The notes below the pieces were generated by a model, which worked only from the letters and a program-made list of their open reading frames with translations, was not told the DNA's origin and searched no databases. From positions 24,090 through 88,089 of IMG/VR virus record IMGVR_UViG_3300044675_002751: DNA of 64,000 nucleotides. The stretch is one strand, 5' to 3'. This document shows positions 52,552 to 61,700 of this stretch, one piece after another. How positions within the stretch are numbered: the first letter of the stretch is position 1; the number at the start of each line of letters is the position of its first letter. Source of the DNA: a virus. A program made the translations under genes and the position numbers.

Positions 52552-53601
52552 TTATTCTTGAGGTTGATTACCACCACCGCTACAGTTTTGAACACAGGTT
52601 GCATAATCTGTGTAAGGTCCATCTACTGTTCCAAGACACTCACCATTTACGCATACCCATGATGAAGCCCCGCCACCGGATCCTCCACTACCACCACCTG
52701 CACAAGTCGTGCAGTCTGCGTGTGTTGATATGACATCATTAGTATTTACTGTGGTTGTAGGAGAAATATTATCAAAACACTGAACAGTGTTGCCACAAGT
52801 AACACAGTTAGCTTTAATAATCACATTAGCTGAATCCAAATTAGCTGTAGTAGAGCGGAATGATTCTGTAATATTGCCGCTACAAAGAATACCAGTATAG
52901 TAATAATAGGTTGGACCAGGAGGTACATAATTACATCCCAGAGTAACATCCCAAGAATCATTAGTCTGGTTGTTTGGATCAGCACCGCCAACTTGAACTC
53001 TAAGTTCATACTCTTTTGTCTGATCGTAAGTAAATTGAATATTTCCTGTAGATGGTGTGTTGTTACTAGCACCCCAAGGACCAGGATAATTAGCTGTACC
53101 TGCCCAGTTAGAAGTTACAGTGATTGTAGAATCAGTAACATTATAAATATCAAAACGGTTAATTCTGTCTACTACGTTATATGCAAGTGTGATAGTGCTA
53201 CCGTTCTGTACACCAGTAAAATCAAGAACTACAGAAGGATAGATATAAAAGTTCATGTTGTCAACAGTACCCTGGTAACCACATCCGCATCTGAGAGGTA
53301 CACCTAAACCGGTAACAGTAGTTGTGACAGGCTGACTTTGAAATCCGGGTCCACACTGACTTTCTACTGAAACATTAATATTTTCACAAGCAGGAACATT
53401 AAAAATAGTTACAGGTGAAGTTGCAGCATTAGGAGAAACAGTTGTGTAACTAGTATCAGAAGCCCGCTTCCACTTTACCACATATCCAGATGCAGGAGCA
53501 GGGTTAGCTGCATTAAATGTAACTACAACATCTCTTGTTGTACTACAAGTTAAGCAGTTATTATTAGTGCTTCCGGGAGGTGTTGTAGGTGTAAATGCCA
53601 T
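52552..53601 (-). CDS. Cys-rich adhesin with FN3-like domain and Cys tail, 349 aa
   Basis: Residues about 20-95 read as a fibronectin-III-like beta sandwich (RDVVVTFNAANPAPASGYVV, KWKRASDT). The middle is strand-rich with repeated Asn/Thr/Tyr. A Gly/Ser linker (GGSGGSGGGA) leads to a Cys-containing tail: WVCVNGECLG, YTDYATCVQNC. The same tail ends the 227-residue protein encoded at 54732. Such modular, Cys-rich beta proteins are typical of phage surface appendages in Bacteroidota phages; a receptor-binding role is inferred. The gene ends its unit before a terminator. Confidence 0.8.
   Translation of the reverse strand: MAFTPTTPPGSTNNNCLTCSTTRDVVVTFNAANPAPASGYVVKWKRASDTSYTTVSPNAATSPVTIFNVPACENINVSVESQCGPGFQSQPVTTTVTGLGVPLRCGCGYQGTVDNMNFYIYPSVVLDFTGVQNGSTITLAYNVVDRINRFDIYNVTDSTITVTSNWAGTANYPGPWGASNNTPSTGNIQFTYDQTKEYELRVQVGGADPNNQTNDSWDVTLGCNYVPPGPTYYYYTGILCSGNITESFRSTTANLDSANVIIKANCVTCGNTVQCFDNISPTTTVNTNDVISTHADCTTCAGGGSGGSGGGASSWVCVNGECLGTVDGPYTDYATCVQNCSGGGNQPQE
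52558..52665 (-). repeat. Cys-tail module copy 1 (copy 2 at about 54738-54845)
   Basis: The last about 35 codons of the 349-residue and 227-residue genes encode the same W-x-C-V-N-G-x-C ... YTDYATCVQNC module. DNA of the two copies is clearly alignable but differs at scattered, mostly third, positions, so the duplication is not recent. Confidence 0.75.
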
Positions 53602-53613
53602 AGTCTTATTTTA

Positions 53614-54036
53614 TTAGGCGGTACATTGTGTAGTTCTAGTAAAAGACCCACCCGCAACAGAGCCATCTTTTGCACAAACAGTAGTAGGTGAGTTTGCATT
53701 ATTAGAAACAGTTATTGTTTGATCTACTTGTCCGCAAGGGATATAAGTATAGTTACCCGTGTTTATAAGTATAAAGTTGTAACAAACACTGGTTCCTCCA
53801 ATAGCTGAAAAATTAATAGGAAGACCAAAACTTCCATTACCACAGTTTGCCTGTATTGTTCCTTCAATATTTAAACATGCTGGAACTGAAGATATCACTA
53901 CTGGATTACCATACTGAGTAACTTCGTTCCAGGCTATTTCACCAACAGCTCTCCACTTAACTAAATATCCATTAGCTGGTGGAATATCTGGAGCTACAAA
54001 AGAAACTTGAAGTGTTTTAAAAGTTGAACAAGACAT
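53614..54036 (-). CDS. FN3-like appendage protein, 140 aa
   Basis: Starts MSCSTFKTLQVSFVAPDIP and continues NGYLVKWRAVGEIAW, closely the same arrangement as the FN3-like domain of its 349-residue neighbour (NGYLVKW versus SGYVVKW). The two probably arose by duplication. The C-terminal half is Asn/Thr/Cys-rich. Lacks the Cys tail. Likely part of the same surface structure; inferred from domain type and position. Confidence 0.75.
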   Translation of the reverse strand: MSCSTFKTLQVSFVAPDIPPANGYLVKWRAVGEIAWNEVTQYGNPVVISSVPACLNIEGTIQANCGNGSFGLPINFSAIGGTSVCYNFILINTGNYTYIPCGQVDQTITVSNNANSPTTVCAKDGSVAGGSFTRTTQCTA

Positions 54037-54047
54037 ACGTTAGGTTT

Positions 54048-54701
54048 TTATACTATAGTTCCTGTACCAGAAAGTTTAACAGGAGAAGTAGCAAATGCTT
54101 GAAATGTTTTAGGAGATCCCTGTACAATTGTTATAGTAAAGATCTGATGATCAGATCCTACTGCTCTTATAACTGTAGCACCGCCAGACAAAGGAGTTGT
54201 AGGGGCTTGAGATACTGTAAATGTAGTGGCATTAGTAATACCAGTTACAGTAGTGTTTGCAGCAAATACACCAAGACCTGAGGCAACCGATACAGTCATT
54301 CCTACAGCAAGTCCGGTTGTAGATCCTACAGTAATAGTAGCTGAAGCATTTGTTGCACCAGCTGTAGATGTGTAAACAGGACCAAGACCTAAATAAGACA
54401 CCACCATAGGAGTGGTAGTTGTTGATGTGGCTGTATAGTTAGCAAGAGGAATAGGATTAGCAAGCATAGGGTTGATCACCTTATGCATCTTTAAAAGCAT
54501 AGTCAAGAGTCTATCCTGGTTTAGAATACCAAAAGCAGGAAGATTGGGTCCTGTATAACCGGAACACTCTACCCCCAACACTTCCTCACAAGGTTCACCT
54601 TCTATACAAGGAGGTAAGTTGATTGCAAGATTAGGAGGGCAATCTGCACAAGGGTTGCAGTTTACCAAAGGAAGAGTATTATTGTAGCAGCCGCATGACA
54701 T
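54048..54701 (-). CDS. Appendage protein with Cys-rich N-terminus, 217 aa
   Basis: Nine cysteines lie in the first 50 residues (MSCGCYNNT, NCNPCADCPP, GVECSG), then a helix (LLTMLLKMHKVI) and a Thr/Ala/Gly-rich beta region (ASATITVGSTTGLAVGM) ending in short strands. The N-terminus looks like an anchoring or disulfide-linked plug, the C-terminus like a small beta decoration. No family recognised. It sits between FN3-like genes with small gaps in the same unit. Confidence 0.75.
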   Translation of the reverse strand: MSCGCYNNTLPLVNCNPCADCPPNLAINLPPCIEGEPCEEVLGVECSGYTGPNLPAFGILNQDRLLTMLLKMHKVINPMLANPIPLANYTATSTTTTPMVVSYLGLGPVYTSTAGATNASATITVGSTTGLAVGMTVSVASGLGVFAANTTVTGITNATTFTVSQAPTTPLSGGATVIRAVGSDHQIFTITIVQGSPKTFQAFATSPVKLSGTGTIV

Positions 54702-54731
54702 AGCTTAATATATTAAAGTGTTATTTTATAA

Positions 54732-55415
54732 TTACTGTTGAGGATTACCTCCACCACCGCTACAGTTCTGTACGCAAGTTGCGTAATCGGTATAACCTCC
54801 ACCTACAACTCCAACACAGTTTCCGTTAACACAATCCCAAGCAGAAGCACTACCTCCACCACCGCCAGAACCTGTATCAATAGCAGCACCAACATTAGTT
54901 GGAGCATTACAAACAGGAGTTGCGGTAGTAGTAGCATTAACAGCAGTACACTGCTTGTTAAAACTTCCTGCAATTATTGTTACTCTAACTTTATAACTAG
55001 TTGACTGAGTGAGTGTACTAAATGTTCCTGATACTGTTCCAGTAACTGAAGGGCTTTGAGTTTGAAGTACTGTGGTTCCAGCTGAATCAAGAAGATGCAC
55101 GGTATAACCAGTGGTAGATCCACCAACATTAGTAAAACTATAGGCCACAGTAGTATCTGTAGGTGTAATAGTTACTGTAGGACAAATCAAATTTACCTGC
55201 TGAGTAGACAAACTAGGAGCAGGCGTTCCACCTGTACAGTTGGTAACAACTCTAAAATCGTATATTTGATTATCTATCAATCCAGTAATAGTAGCACTTG
55301 TTACGTTTCCAGCTACATTAGAGTGTGTAGTCCAAGTACTAGCTGATGCCAACTTATATTGTACATCTTGTGAAGCTGCACCACCTCCTGTTAACCAGGT
55401 AAGATTAATATTCAT
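54732..55415 (-). CDS. Tandem FN3-like protein with Cys tail, 227 aa
   Basis: Two FN3-like domains (about 1-85 and 86-170), each with the Y-x-V-x-L/V strand pattern (YDFRVVTNC, YKVRVTII), are followed by a poly-Gly linker and the Cys tail WDCVNGNCVG, YTDYATCVQNC, GGGGNPQQ. The tail is nearly the same as in the 349-residue protein, so it is a shared module. The first domain starts abruptly (MNINLTWLTGG), so the gene may be the end of a once longer protein. Surface or receptor-binding role is inferred. Confidence 0.8.
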   Translation of the reverse strand: MNINLTWLTGGGAASQDVQYKLASASTWTTHSNVAGNVTSATITGLIDNQIYDFRVVTNCTGGTPAPSLSTQQVNLICPTVTITPTDTTVAYSFTNVGGSTTGYTVHLLDSAGTTVLQTQSPSVTGTVSGTFSTLTQSTSYKVRVTIIAGSFNKQCTAVNATTTATPVCNAPTNVGAAIDTGSGGGGGSASAWDCVNGNCVGVVGGGYTDYATCVQNCSGGGGNPQQ

Positions 55416-55428
55416 ATAGTATGTTTAT

Positions 55429-56661
55429 TTAAATTAATGTAGCAGTTACAGAGGCAACAACCGGACAAGGAACCAGTATGGTTCTAACAGTAGACTTATT
55501 GCATTCCTTACCATCTTTAGTGATACATCCATTCACTGTTATAGTGTATGTAAGTGATGTATTTAAAGCTGCTCCGGATACACCAGATCCAGCTACAATA
55601 GCAGTGAACGTGTTATTACTGGAAGCAAGAGATACAAGATCAACCCTAAAATCTTTACTAGTAGTTCCGTCAGAAATAGTAACCAAAGATCCAAGCTGAC
55701 TGCAGTTAGAGAAACCGGCAGGAATAATCGTACCAGGGTTGAAATCCAAGTATACTTCCTGACGTAGATTATTTGCAGAAGCAGTGTAACCCAAAATAAA
55801 TTGAGTACAATCAACTTGAGAACAACAGTTCTTAAGATCATTTATAGCAGCTCTCATGTCACAAACTGTAATCCAAAGATTCTGAAAAGACTGAGCAATA
55901 TTAGTTATGCTGCCATTCCACCCTGCAACAGATGATAAAGTTCCTGCTTGACTAAGTGCGTTTTGTGCACCCAGGTTTGCACACTGCTGAGCAGCAGCTG
56001 CTGTAAGTGCATTATTTGTACCAAGAGCATTTCTAAGTAAGCAATACTGAGCTTCTAGTTCATCAAGAACAGTATTCATTGCAGTAGGTACAGCAGGTAA
56101 AATACAATTAGGAGTAACTTGAGGAAGAGTTACACCAGGAGCATTTTCAAGAGCAGTAATCCTAGTATTGTGACTAGCTATTTGAGAAGTATGCTGGTTA
56201 ACTAAAGTGTTAAGCTGGCAAACTTTCTGAGCAATAGTTAAAGAGTATTGATTATGAATAAGTTGTGTAACTGTCTGCCCCTGGTTGTTCTGATACTGTA
56301 AGCAAGTGGGCAACGCCAAAGTAGGCTCAGTGTAACTAGTTCCAGGAGTAATTCCTGCAATAGTTGTGTTAAGACAACACACCTTTCTAACAATGAAATC
56401 CAATACTGCTGACAGGGTCTTTTGAGTAGGAGCAGGATTACTAGCAGAACAAAAACTAACCAGGCAGGAAAGATCCAGGTCAGTCAGATCGTATGCATCA
56501 GCTATGTTGCACAGATCGGTTGCCATTTTATAGACTACGTCAGATACAGTGTCACCGTTGCAAAGGTTAAGGCACGGGATAGCAGGACCCTGCCAAACGA
56601 CACAATTGGAAGATACAGGAGAACAACCCTGCTCAGCAGTATTGGACTTAGTAGGTAACAT
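55429..56661 (-). CDS. Putative fibre/appendage protein, 410 aa
   Basis: The N-terminus (CVVWQGPAIPCLNLCNGDT then VVYKMATDLC) is an anchor type I associate with fibre or appendage proteins of Bacteroidota phages. Residues 140-240 are helical and coiled-coil-like (TLVNQHTSQIASHNTRITALE), compatible with a trimeric shaft, and the last 130 residues are beta-rich and Cys-containing. It is the first gene of the adhesin cassette, after a promoter-like motif, with start context ATACCCTATG. Head-fibre versus tail-fibre placement cannot be told. Confidence 0.75.
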   Translation of the reverse strand: MLPTKSNTAEQGCSPVSSNCVVWQGPAIPCLNLCNGDTVSDVVYKMATDLCNIADAYDLTDLDLSCLVSFCSASNPAPTQKTLSAVLDFIVRKVCCLNTTIAGITPGTSYTEPTLALPTCLQYQNNQGQTVTQLIHNQYSLTIAQKVCQLNTLVNQHTSQIASHNTRITALENAPGVTLPQVTPNCILPAVPTAMNTVLDELEAQYCLLRNALGTNNALTAAAAQQCANLGAQNALSQAGTLSSVAGWNGSITNIAQSFQNLWITVCDMRAAINDLKNCCSQVDCTQFILGYTASANNLRQEVYLDFNPGTIIPAGFSNCSQLGSLVTISDGTTSKDFRVDLVSLASSNNTFTAIVAGSGVSGAALNTSLTYTITVNGCITKDGKECNKSTVRTILVPCPVVASVTATLI

Positions 56662-56709
56662 AGGGTATAGAATATTATAGTCTGGTCAATCCCAGGTTTA
56701 AGCTTAAGG

Positions 56710-56744
56710 TGTAGTCTACAATATAATATACTGAATTTCTACAA
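56710..56744 (-). promoter_or_regulatory. Putative late promoter E (adhesin cassette)
   Basis: Two copies of the motif lie on the minus strand: TTCTTGTAGAA (56737-56744 core) and TATATTATATTGTAGACTAC. The second shares TATATTATAT with the element at 35336. It lies between the terminator at 56746-56781 and the start at 56661. Confidence 0.5.
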
Positions 56745-56745
56745 G

Positions 56746-56781
56746 AAAAACAAAAAACCACCCCCTGAAAAGGAGGTGGTT
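56746..56781 (-). terminator. Intrinsic terminator after the 162-residue gene
   Basis: An 11-bp stem (AACCACCTCCT / AGGGGGTGGTT on the minus strand, with one wobble pair) has a 4-base loop and is followed by TTTTGTTTTTC. It ends a single-gene transcript. Confidence 0.85.
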
Positions 56782-56807
56782 AAACACACTATATATAAAA
56801 TGACAGA

Positions 56808-57296
56808 CTAGTCTACAGTAACCAAGCGGAAAAAAGTCTCGTAGTTCTCTGAAGTTTCTACCTTCTCAAACTCATTGAGTTTGAATCCTTTATATTCTAC
56901 TTCCTTTTCAGTCTGAAGCAGCTCGTTAAACTCTGTCTCAAAAGACTGGAAGTCAGGGTTCATTTTTTTCTTACTCACCTTGCTACCATCTTCATTAGTA
57001 GTCTCAATAACTTTACCATCTTCATCAACCTCGTCTACAAGCATAGGAATCGTAAATCCACCCTTTCCATCATCTTTACCGTACTTACGGATCAGGTCGT
57101 TCTTAAGTTCTTCAACAGCTGCCTTCTCAGCTGCTACAGCCTTGCCAAGTGAAGACAACCAATACTTAGTTATTAAAGGTAGTTTTTCCTGGAGCAATCC
57201 CTGAGACGTCTTGGCTCCAGTCTGTGGGTTAACAACACCATTAAGTTCTGCGTCTAAGTTATAGAACTCAAACAATTTAAGTGTGATTTTTTCCAT
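56808..57296 (-). CDS. Hypothetical single-gene-unit protein, 162 aa, DUF1617-like pattern
   Basis: Helical and acidic: ITLKLFEFYNLDAEL, LPLITKYWLSSLGKAVAAEKA, then a region rich in Glu/Lys and a final strand. The layout of a long N-terminal helical hairpin with a charged middle is like the DUF1617 phage proteins; the match is weak. The gene is alone between the inverted repeat at 57321-57350 and the terminator at 56746-56781, so it is transcribed independently and probably in a different amount from its neighbours. Start context AATACCCATG. Function unknown. Confidence 0.75.
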   Translation of the reverse strand: MEKITLKLFEFYNLDAELNGVVNPQTGAKTSQGLLQEKLPLITKYWLSSLGKAVAAEKAAVEELKNDLIRKYGKDDGKGGFTIPMLVDEVDEDGKVIETTNEDGSKVSKKKMNPDFQSFETEFNELLQTEKEVEYKGFKLNEFEKVETSENYETFFRLVTVD

Positions 57297-57320
57297 GGGT
57301 ATTAGATTATTAGTTTAAAC

Positions 57321-57350
57321 TTCTACAAATATAGATATATATTTGTAGAA
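57321..57350 (-). promoter_or_regulatory. Putative late promoter D, perfect 13-bp inverted repeat
   Basis: TTCTACAAATATA and TATATTTGTAGAA flank a 4-base spacer. The arms contain the TTTGTAGAA form of the late motif on both strands. It lies 24 bases upstream of the 162-residue gene, next to the palindrome AGTTTAAACT. It could serve as a promoter/operator or an mRNA leader hairpin. Confidence 0.5.
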
Positions 57351-57424
57351 ATTATAAAAAATATTCACAGGTTATACACCTTTTAAATAAACTCCTTCCT
57401 AAAAAACAGTGTCTATATTAATAA

Positions 57425-57910
57425 TTAAGTGTAACATGCTGTAATTGCAGAACTGTACCCAGCACAAGAACCTCCATTAAAGACAGCAGATAGTATTTGA
57501 TAACTAGTAATTGGTTCTCCTGTAGGAGTAGCAAATACCTGACTAGATCCTACTGTTATAGAAGTATTAGCAGTCCCAGAAAGAAAATTAGTATCAGTAT
57601 AACTATATTCTATATCAATTTGACAACCTGTTGTTACAAGACTACCAGATCCTCCTGAACAATTTAAAAGAGATCTAAAACGTAATTGTTCTGATAAACT
57701 ACCCGCCAAATTTACTCCAATAAATAAGGAAGCATTACTACAACTAAATACAGCAGTGACAATACCACTTGCGTTTGCTTGGTAAACATTATCACCTACT
57801 CTATAAAACCCAGCTGGTGCGGTTATATTTAATTCATAGTTTGTGTATAAAACACAACCCATACCAAGTGGATCACAAACTGAATATATCTCAACACTAG
57901 AAAAAGCCAT
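57425..57910 (-). CDS. Cys-containing beta-rich appendage protein, 161 aa
   Basis: Starts MAFSSVEIYSVCDP; short strands alternate with Ser/Thr/Gly turns, with pairs of Cys spaced as in small disulfide-linked domains (LLNCSGGSG, TTGCQIDIEYSYTD, CAGYSSAITACYT). No family recognised. It lies 9 bases from the upstream fibre-associated gene and is the last gene before the inverted repeat. Surface location is inferred from neighbours. Confidence 0.75.
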   Translation of the reverse strand: MAFSSVEIYSVCDPLGMGCVLYTNYELNITAPAGFYRVGDNVYQANASGIVTAVFSCSNASLFIGVNLAGSLSEQLRFRSLLNCSGGSGSLVTTGCQIDIEYSYTDTNFLSGTANTSITVGSSQVFATPTGEPITSYQILSAVFNGGSCAGYSSAITACYT

Positions 57911-57919
57911 AATACAAAT

Positions 57920-58765
57920 TTATGATTGAGTAAAAGTTGCTGTTTTACTTACTGGATCATAGTTTAAATAACCAAGTGTTTGAGAATTTGCAAATGATAT
58001 TGGATTACTACCCCCTGCTTCTGCTCGATTAGCTAACACAATAATATTTAATTTAACAAAGTCAGTTAAAACACTTCCACCACCGGGAAGCATATTAAAC
58101 TGTGATCCAACTGTAGGATTACCACCACTAAATGCATAAAATTCAACAGTAATTTCTCCAGTCAAACGAGCACCAAACCACCATGCATTCAATCTAAACC
58201 GTATTGGATTATCAGTTATTCCTGGATAAACATTTAAAAGTTTTCCGTAGTTAACAGAAAAAGCTTCTACTCCTGAAGAAGTGTTATCACCATTCCAATA
58301 AACAAACGCATCTTGAACTAATGTTGTATTATCAGGAACAGTATTAGATCCTTGAGCATAACCGATAGTATTACCTTGAACACCTCCTATACCAGTATTA
58401 CTAAAACTTGCAATAATATCTAAATCACTACCTGAAGTAGTTGGCCAACGAAGACGAACAATTACGTAGTCATGACTAGCTAATACAGGAGTGCAAGCAA
58501 TAGTACCAGAACATGCCTCTTGATAGCTTAAATTACTGTAACCTGTGCAGTTATAATAAATACATGGAATGGTATGATTATACGCAAACCATTCAGATAA
58601 AGAAGCTGGATTAGTTGCAGATGGTCTAAATATACTACATTGGTTTATAGGAGAATAAATTCCATCCTCTGCAGTATTGAGACTAACCTCTGCATTAGAC
58701 GCCCTACCCAGTTCTGTGTTTATTTGTGATAAACTTATAGGATTACCTTGATTAGGAAGTGCCAT
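57920..58765 (-). CDS. Fibre-associated protein with LSQINTELG-type anchor, 281 aa
   Basis: The N-terminus MALPNQGNPISLSQINTELG is an anchor motif widespread in phage virion proteins and typically attaches beta-rich domains to the particle. After ASLSEWFAYNH the protein is a Ser/Thr/Asn-rich beta sandwich (HDYVIVRLRWPTTSG, RLNAWWFGARLTG). It follows the long fibre gene by 3 bases and is probably co-expressed. Likely a receptor-binding or decoration protein; this is inferred. Confidence 0.8.
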   Translation of the reverse strand: MALPNQGNPISLSQINTELGRASNAEVSLNTAEDGIYSPINQCSIFRPSATNPASLSEWFAYNHTIPCIYYNCTGYSNLSYQEACSGTIACTPVLASHDYVIVRLRWPTTSGSDLDIIASFSNTGIGGVQGNTIGYAQGSNTVPDNTTLVQDAFVYWNGDNTSSGVEAFSVNYGKLLNVYPGITDNPIRFRLNAWWFGARLTGEITVEFYAFSGGNPTVGSQFNMLPGGGSVLTDFVKLNIIVLANRAEAGGSNPISFANSQTLGYLNYDPVSKTATFTQS

Positions 58766-58768
58766 AAT

Positions 58769-61700
58769 TTATCTATTTTCTCCTAAATAATTAATCTGCT
58801 CTTGTAAGTTATCTATCTTAGCTTGTTGTTCTTTGATAGCTTCTATGAGTACCCCTACAATATTACCATAAGATACACCATACATACCGTCATCACCCTG
58901 GTTAACTACTTCAGGTAATACCTCAAGAACTTCTTGAGCTATGACACCGACCTTACGTGATTTGTCTTCAACATCAGTACGGTTATAAGTAACTCCTCTT
59001 AATTTGGAAACTATACTTACAGCATCTTGAACAGTTTCAATATTCTCTTTAACACGTTTGTCAGAAAAAGCAGTTATATCTCCAGACGCTACAATAGCAC
59101 CTGCTACATAAGTAGCTCCATTAAGATAAACCTTGTAAGAAGAACTTGTAGTAGCACCACCTATAGCCACACAATCATTAACAGCATTATAATACCAGTA
59201 CCATTTACCAATAGATTCTTTGTAAGCTCCACCACTACCATTAGCGTCAAACATAATACCATTGACACCACTATATCCGGAGTAAATACCATCATAGCCA
59301 GCCTTGTTACCTAAAATTTGAAACTGTCCGTAAGTACTTGTTGTGTTCACTTGAAAATGAGCTCCGTAATAATTTGGCCAGTACATACCGTGTGTACCGT
59401 TCATGGCAAACCATGTGTTCACGTCATAATAGTTACTAGCATTGAATACACTATTAGGTGCATTCATGTTACCAGATGTCCAAACCTGAACCCATGGATA
59501 CCAAGTTCCTGATTGTACTCTTCTAATCTTTAAATCATCTCCCCAAAAAGAGTGAGCAAGTTGAAATCCATAACCATCACCAGGTCCTGTCCATGCGTTA
59601 CCAGCAACATTAATCCAGTTCCACCAATCAGTTGTTGGCATACCTGTTACGCCTGAACCAAAATAAAACCCTGATGGATTAGTTGAATCAAGTCCATTTG
59701 CAGTATCATTTGTTTTGGCAGTAGATTTACCTCTAGCCCCATCACCATAAACAATTCGGCTTACATCAATACCACCTACTGTAGCAGCATTACCGCTAAT
59801 ACTAATTGCCCATGTACCACTTGCTCCTGAACCGGTCAAACTTGGAGCATAAGCTGTATAGTTACTACTGTTAAGATAGTAAACCCAGTTACCAAACGTT
59901 CCATTTTGTACATTTCTTGTAGCAAGACGGTTTGCATTATCTTCCCATCCCCATGCTACTTGGGTGCCCCACAAAGCACTTGAATTATAATGTCTAAAGT
60001 TTTCAACAAACCACCATGAACCACCTGGACTATTAGATATACTGGCATCATCTCCCAGATATCTATACGTACCGGCAGCAGTATTAGAAAAATCTGTGTT
60101 ATAGTTACCAGAAGTACCACCTCTGCTAATAAAGTTACTACTACTCAAAGATGTAGCTGTAGCAGCATTGCCACTAATGCTTATTCCCCAGGTTCCGGAA
60201 GCACCTGTTCCTGTAAGAGTTGGTGAGTAAGAATTATAGTTACCAGCGTGTAATAAGTTATACCATGTTCCCCAAGTAGAGTCAATACCTTTTCTTAATC
60301 TTAAACCAGGAAGTCCTGCACCATCCTGTCCACTTTCGTTTATAAACGCAAGTTGGTAAGAAGAGTCTCCTGTACTTACAGTGGTACCAGTCCATGGAGT
60401 AAATGACATTACACCAGCATAGTTTCCTGTTCCACCAACAAAACTTGCTCCTACAAAATCAAAGTTTACACTTCTTGCAAGAGTAGTAGGAGTTCTGTTT
60501 GTAAGATCTCTTGGTCCATCATTAAATACTATTCGTAAAGCATCAGTGGCAGAATACGCACTTCCTGTTACATTAATAGCCCATGTACCGGACGCCCCTG
60601 TACCTGTAAGACTTGGAGCATAGGAGTTCCAATTGGCGGCATGTAAAGTTTGATTACCGTTTACAGTGACATTAAATGCATTAAAGTTTCCTACAGCATC
60701 AAATGAACCAAGTGTAGTATAATTAAGAGTTCTTCCAGCTGTTCCACTAGGGGCACCATAAAAAGTAAAACCACCATTACCAAATACCAGATAACTTGAA
60801 GTGTCAGTACCAGGTGCAATCCAACTACCTCCTGTTGTGGTGTGACGAACATTATAACCAATACCAGAATAGCTACTTCCTGAATATCCTGCTACTACCC
60901 CCCTACCTTCATTACCTGCAGATCCAAGGTTTACATTGTAACTACCAACGTTAACATCCCAAAAGTTATTAGCTCCTATAGAAGTAGTTGTAGTATTTCC
61001 TCTTCCTGTTACTGTAGCAAGAGTCTCAGAAGCTGCTGTACCTGTTACGTTTATACCCCAGGTGCCGGTTGCTCCAACGCCTGATAATGTAGGAGAATAC
61101 GAGTTATAGTTTCCACTATTTAAAAAAGTAATCCAACTTGTCCAGCTACCTTGGTAACGACCTCTCATTTTAATGTCATTACCCGGAAGACCATATGCAA
61201 TAGCAAGCTGAGTTACGTTACCTGTACCATTCTTACTAGAATACTCTAAATTAAAGGGATGGTAATAACTACCAGCAAGACCAAAACCATTTGTAGCATT
61301 ACCTAAAAGAAGTGTAGCACTTGATCCAGGTTGTGTATTTGAAACATCATTCCAGTCCAAAGTTCCGGAAGTGGTTGTAGCTCCAAATAAGTTTTTAACA
61401 AAAATAGTGTTTGCAATAGCAGTGGAGTAATCACCTATAGCTTGTGTAGTAGCAAAAGAAGCATTAGTAGCATTTGTAGCTGATGTTGCACTGGTAGCTG
61501 TGGCTGCGTTACCGTTAAGTGTTGCTGTAATAGTTCCTGCACTAAAGTTACCAGAGCCGTCACGAGAAACAAGAGTGTTTCCTACATTAGAGTTAGTTTC
61601 ATATCCTGCACTACTATCATTTAATAAAAGAGTAACTCCGTTGGTAAATCTAAATACACCTGGACTGTCTCCATTTCTAACACATAGTAATAACCAGTTA

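Noticed and set aside
57365-57424. Terminator after the 161-residue gene
   Set aside because: Only a 4-bp stem (AGGT/ACCT) before a T run; too weak to call.
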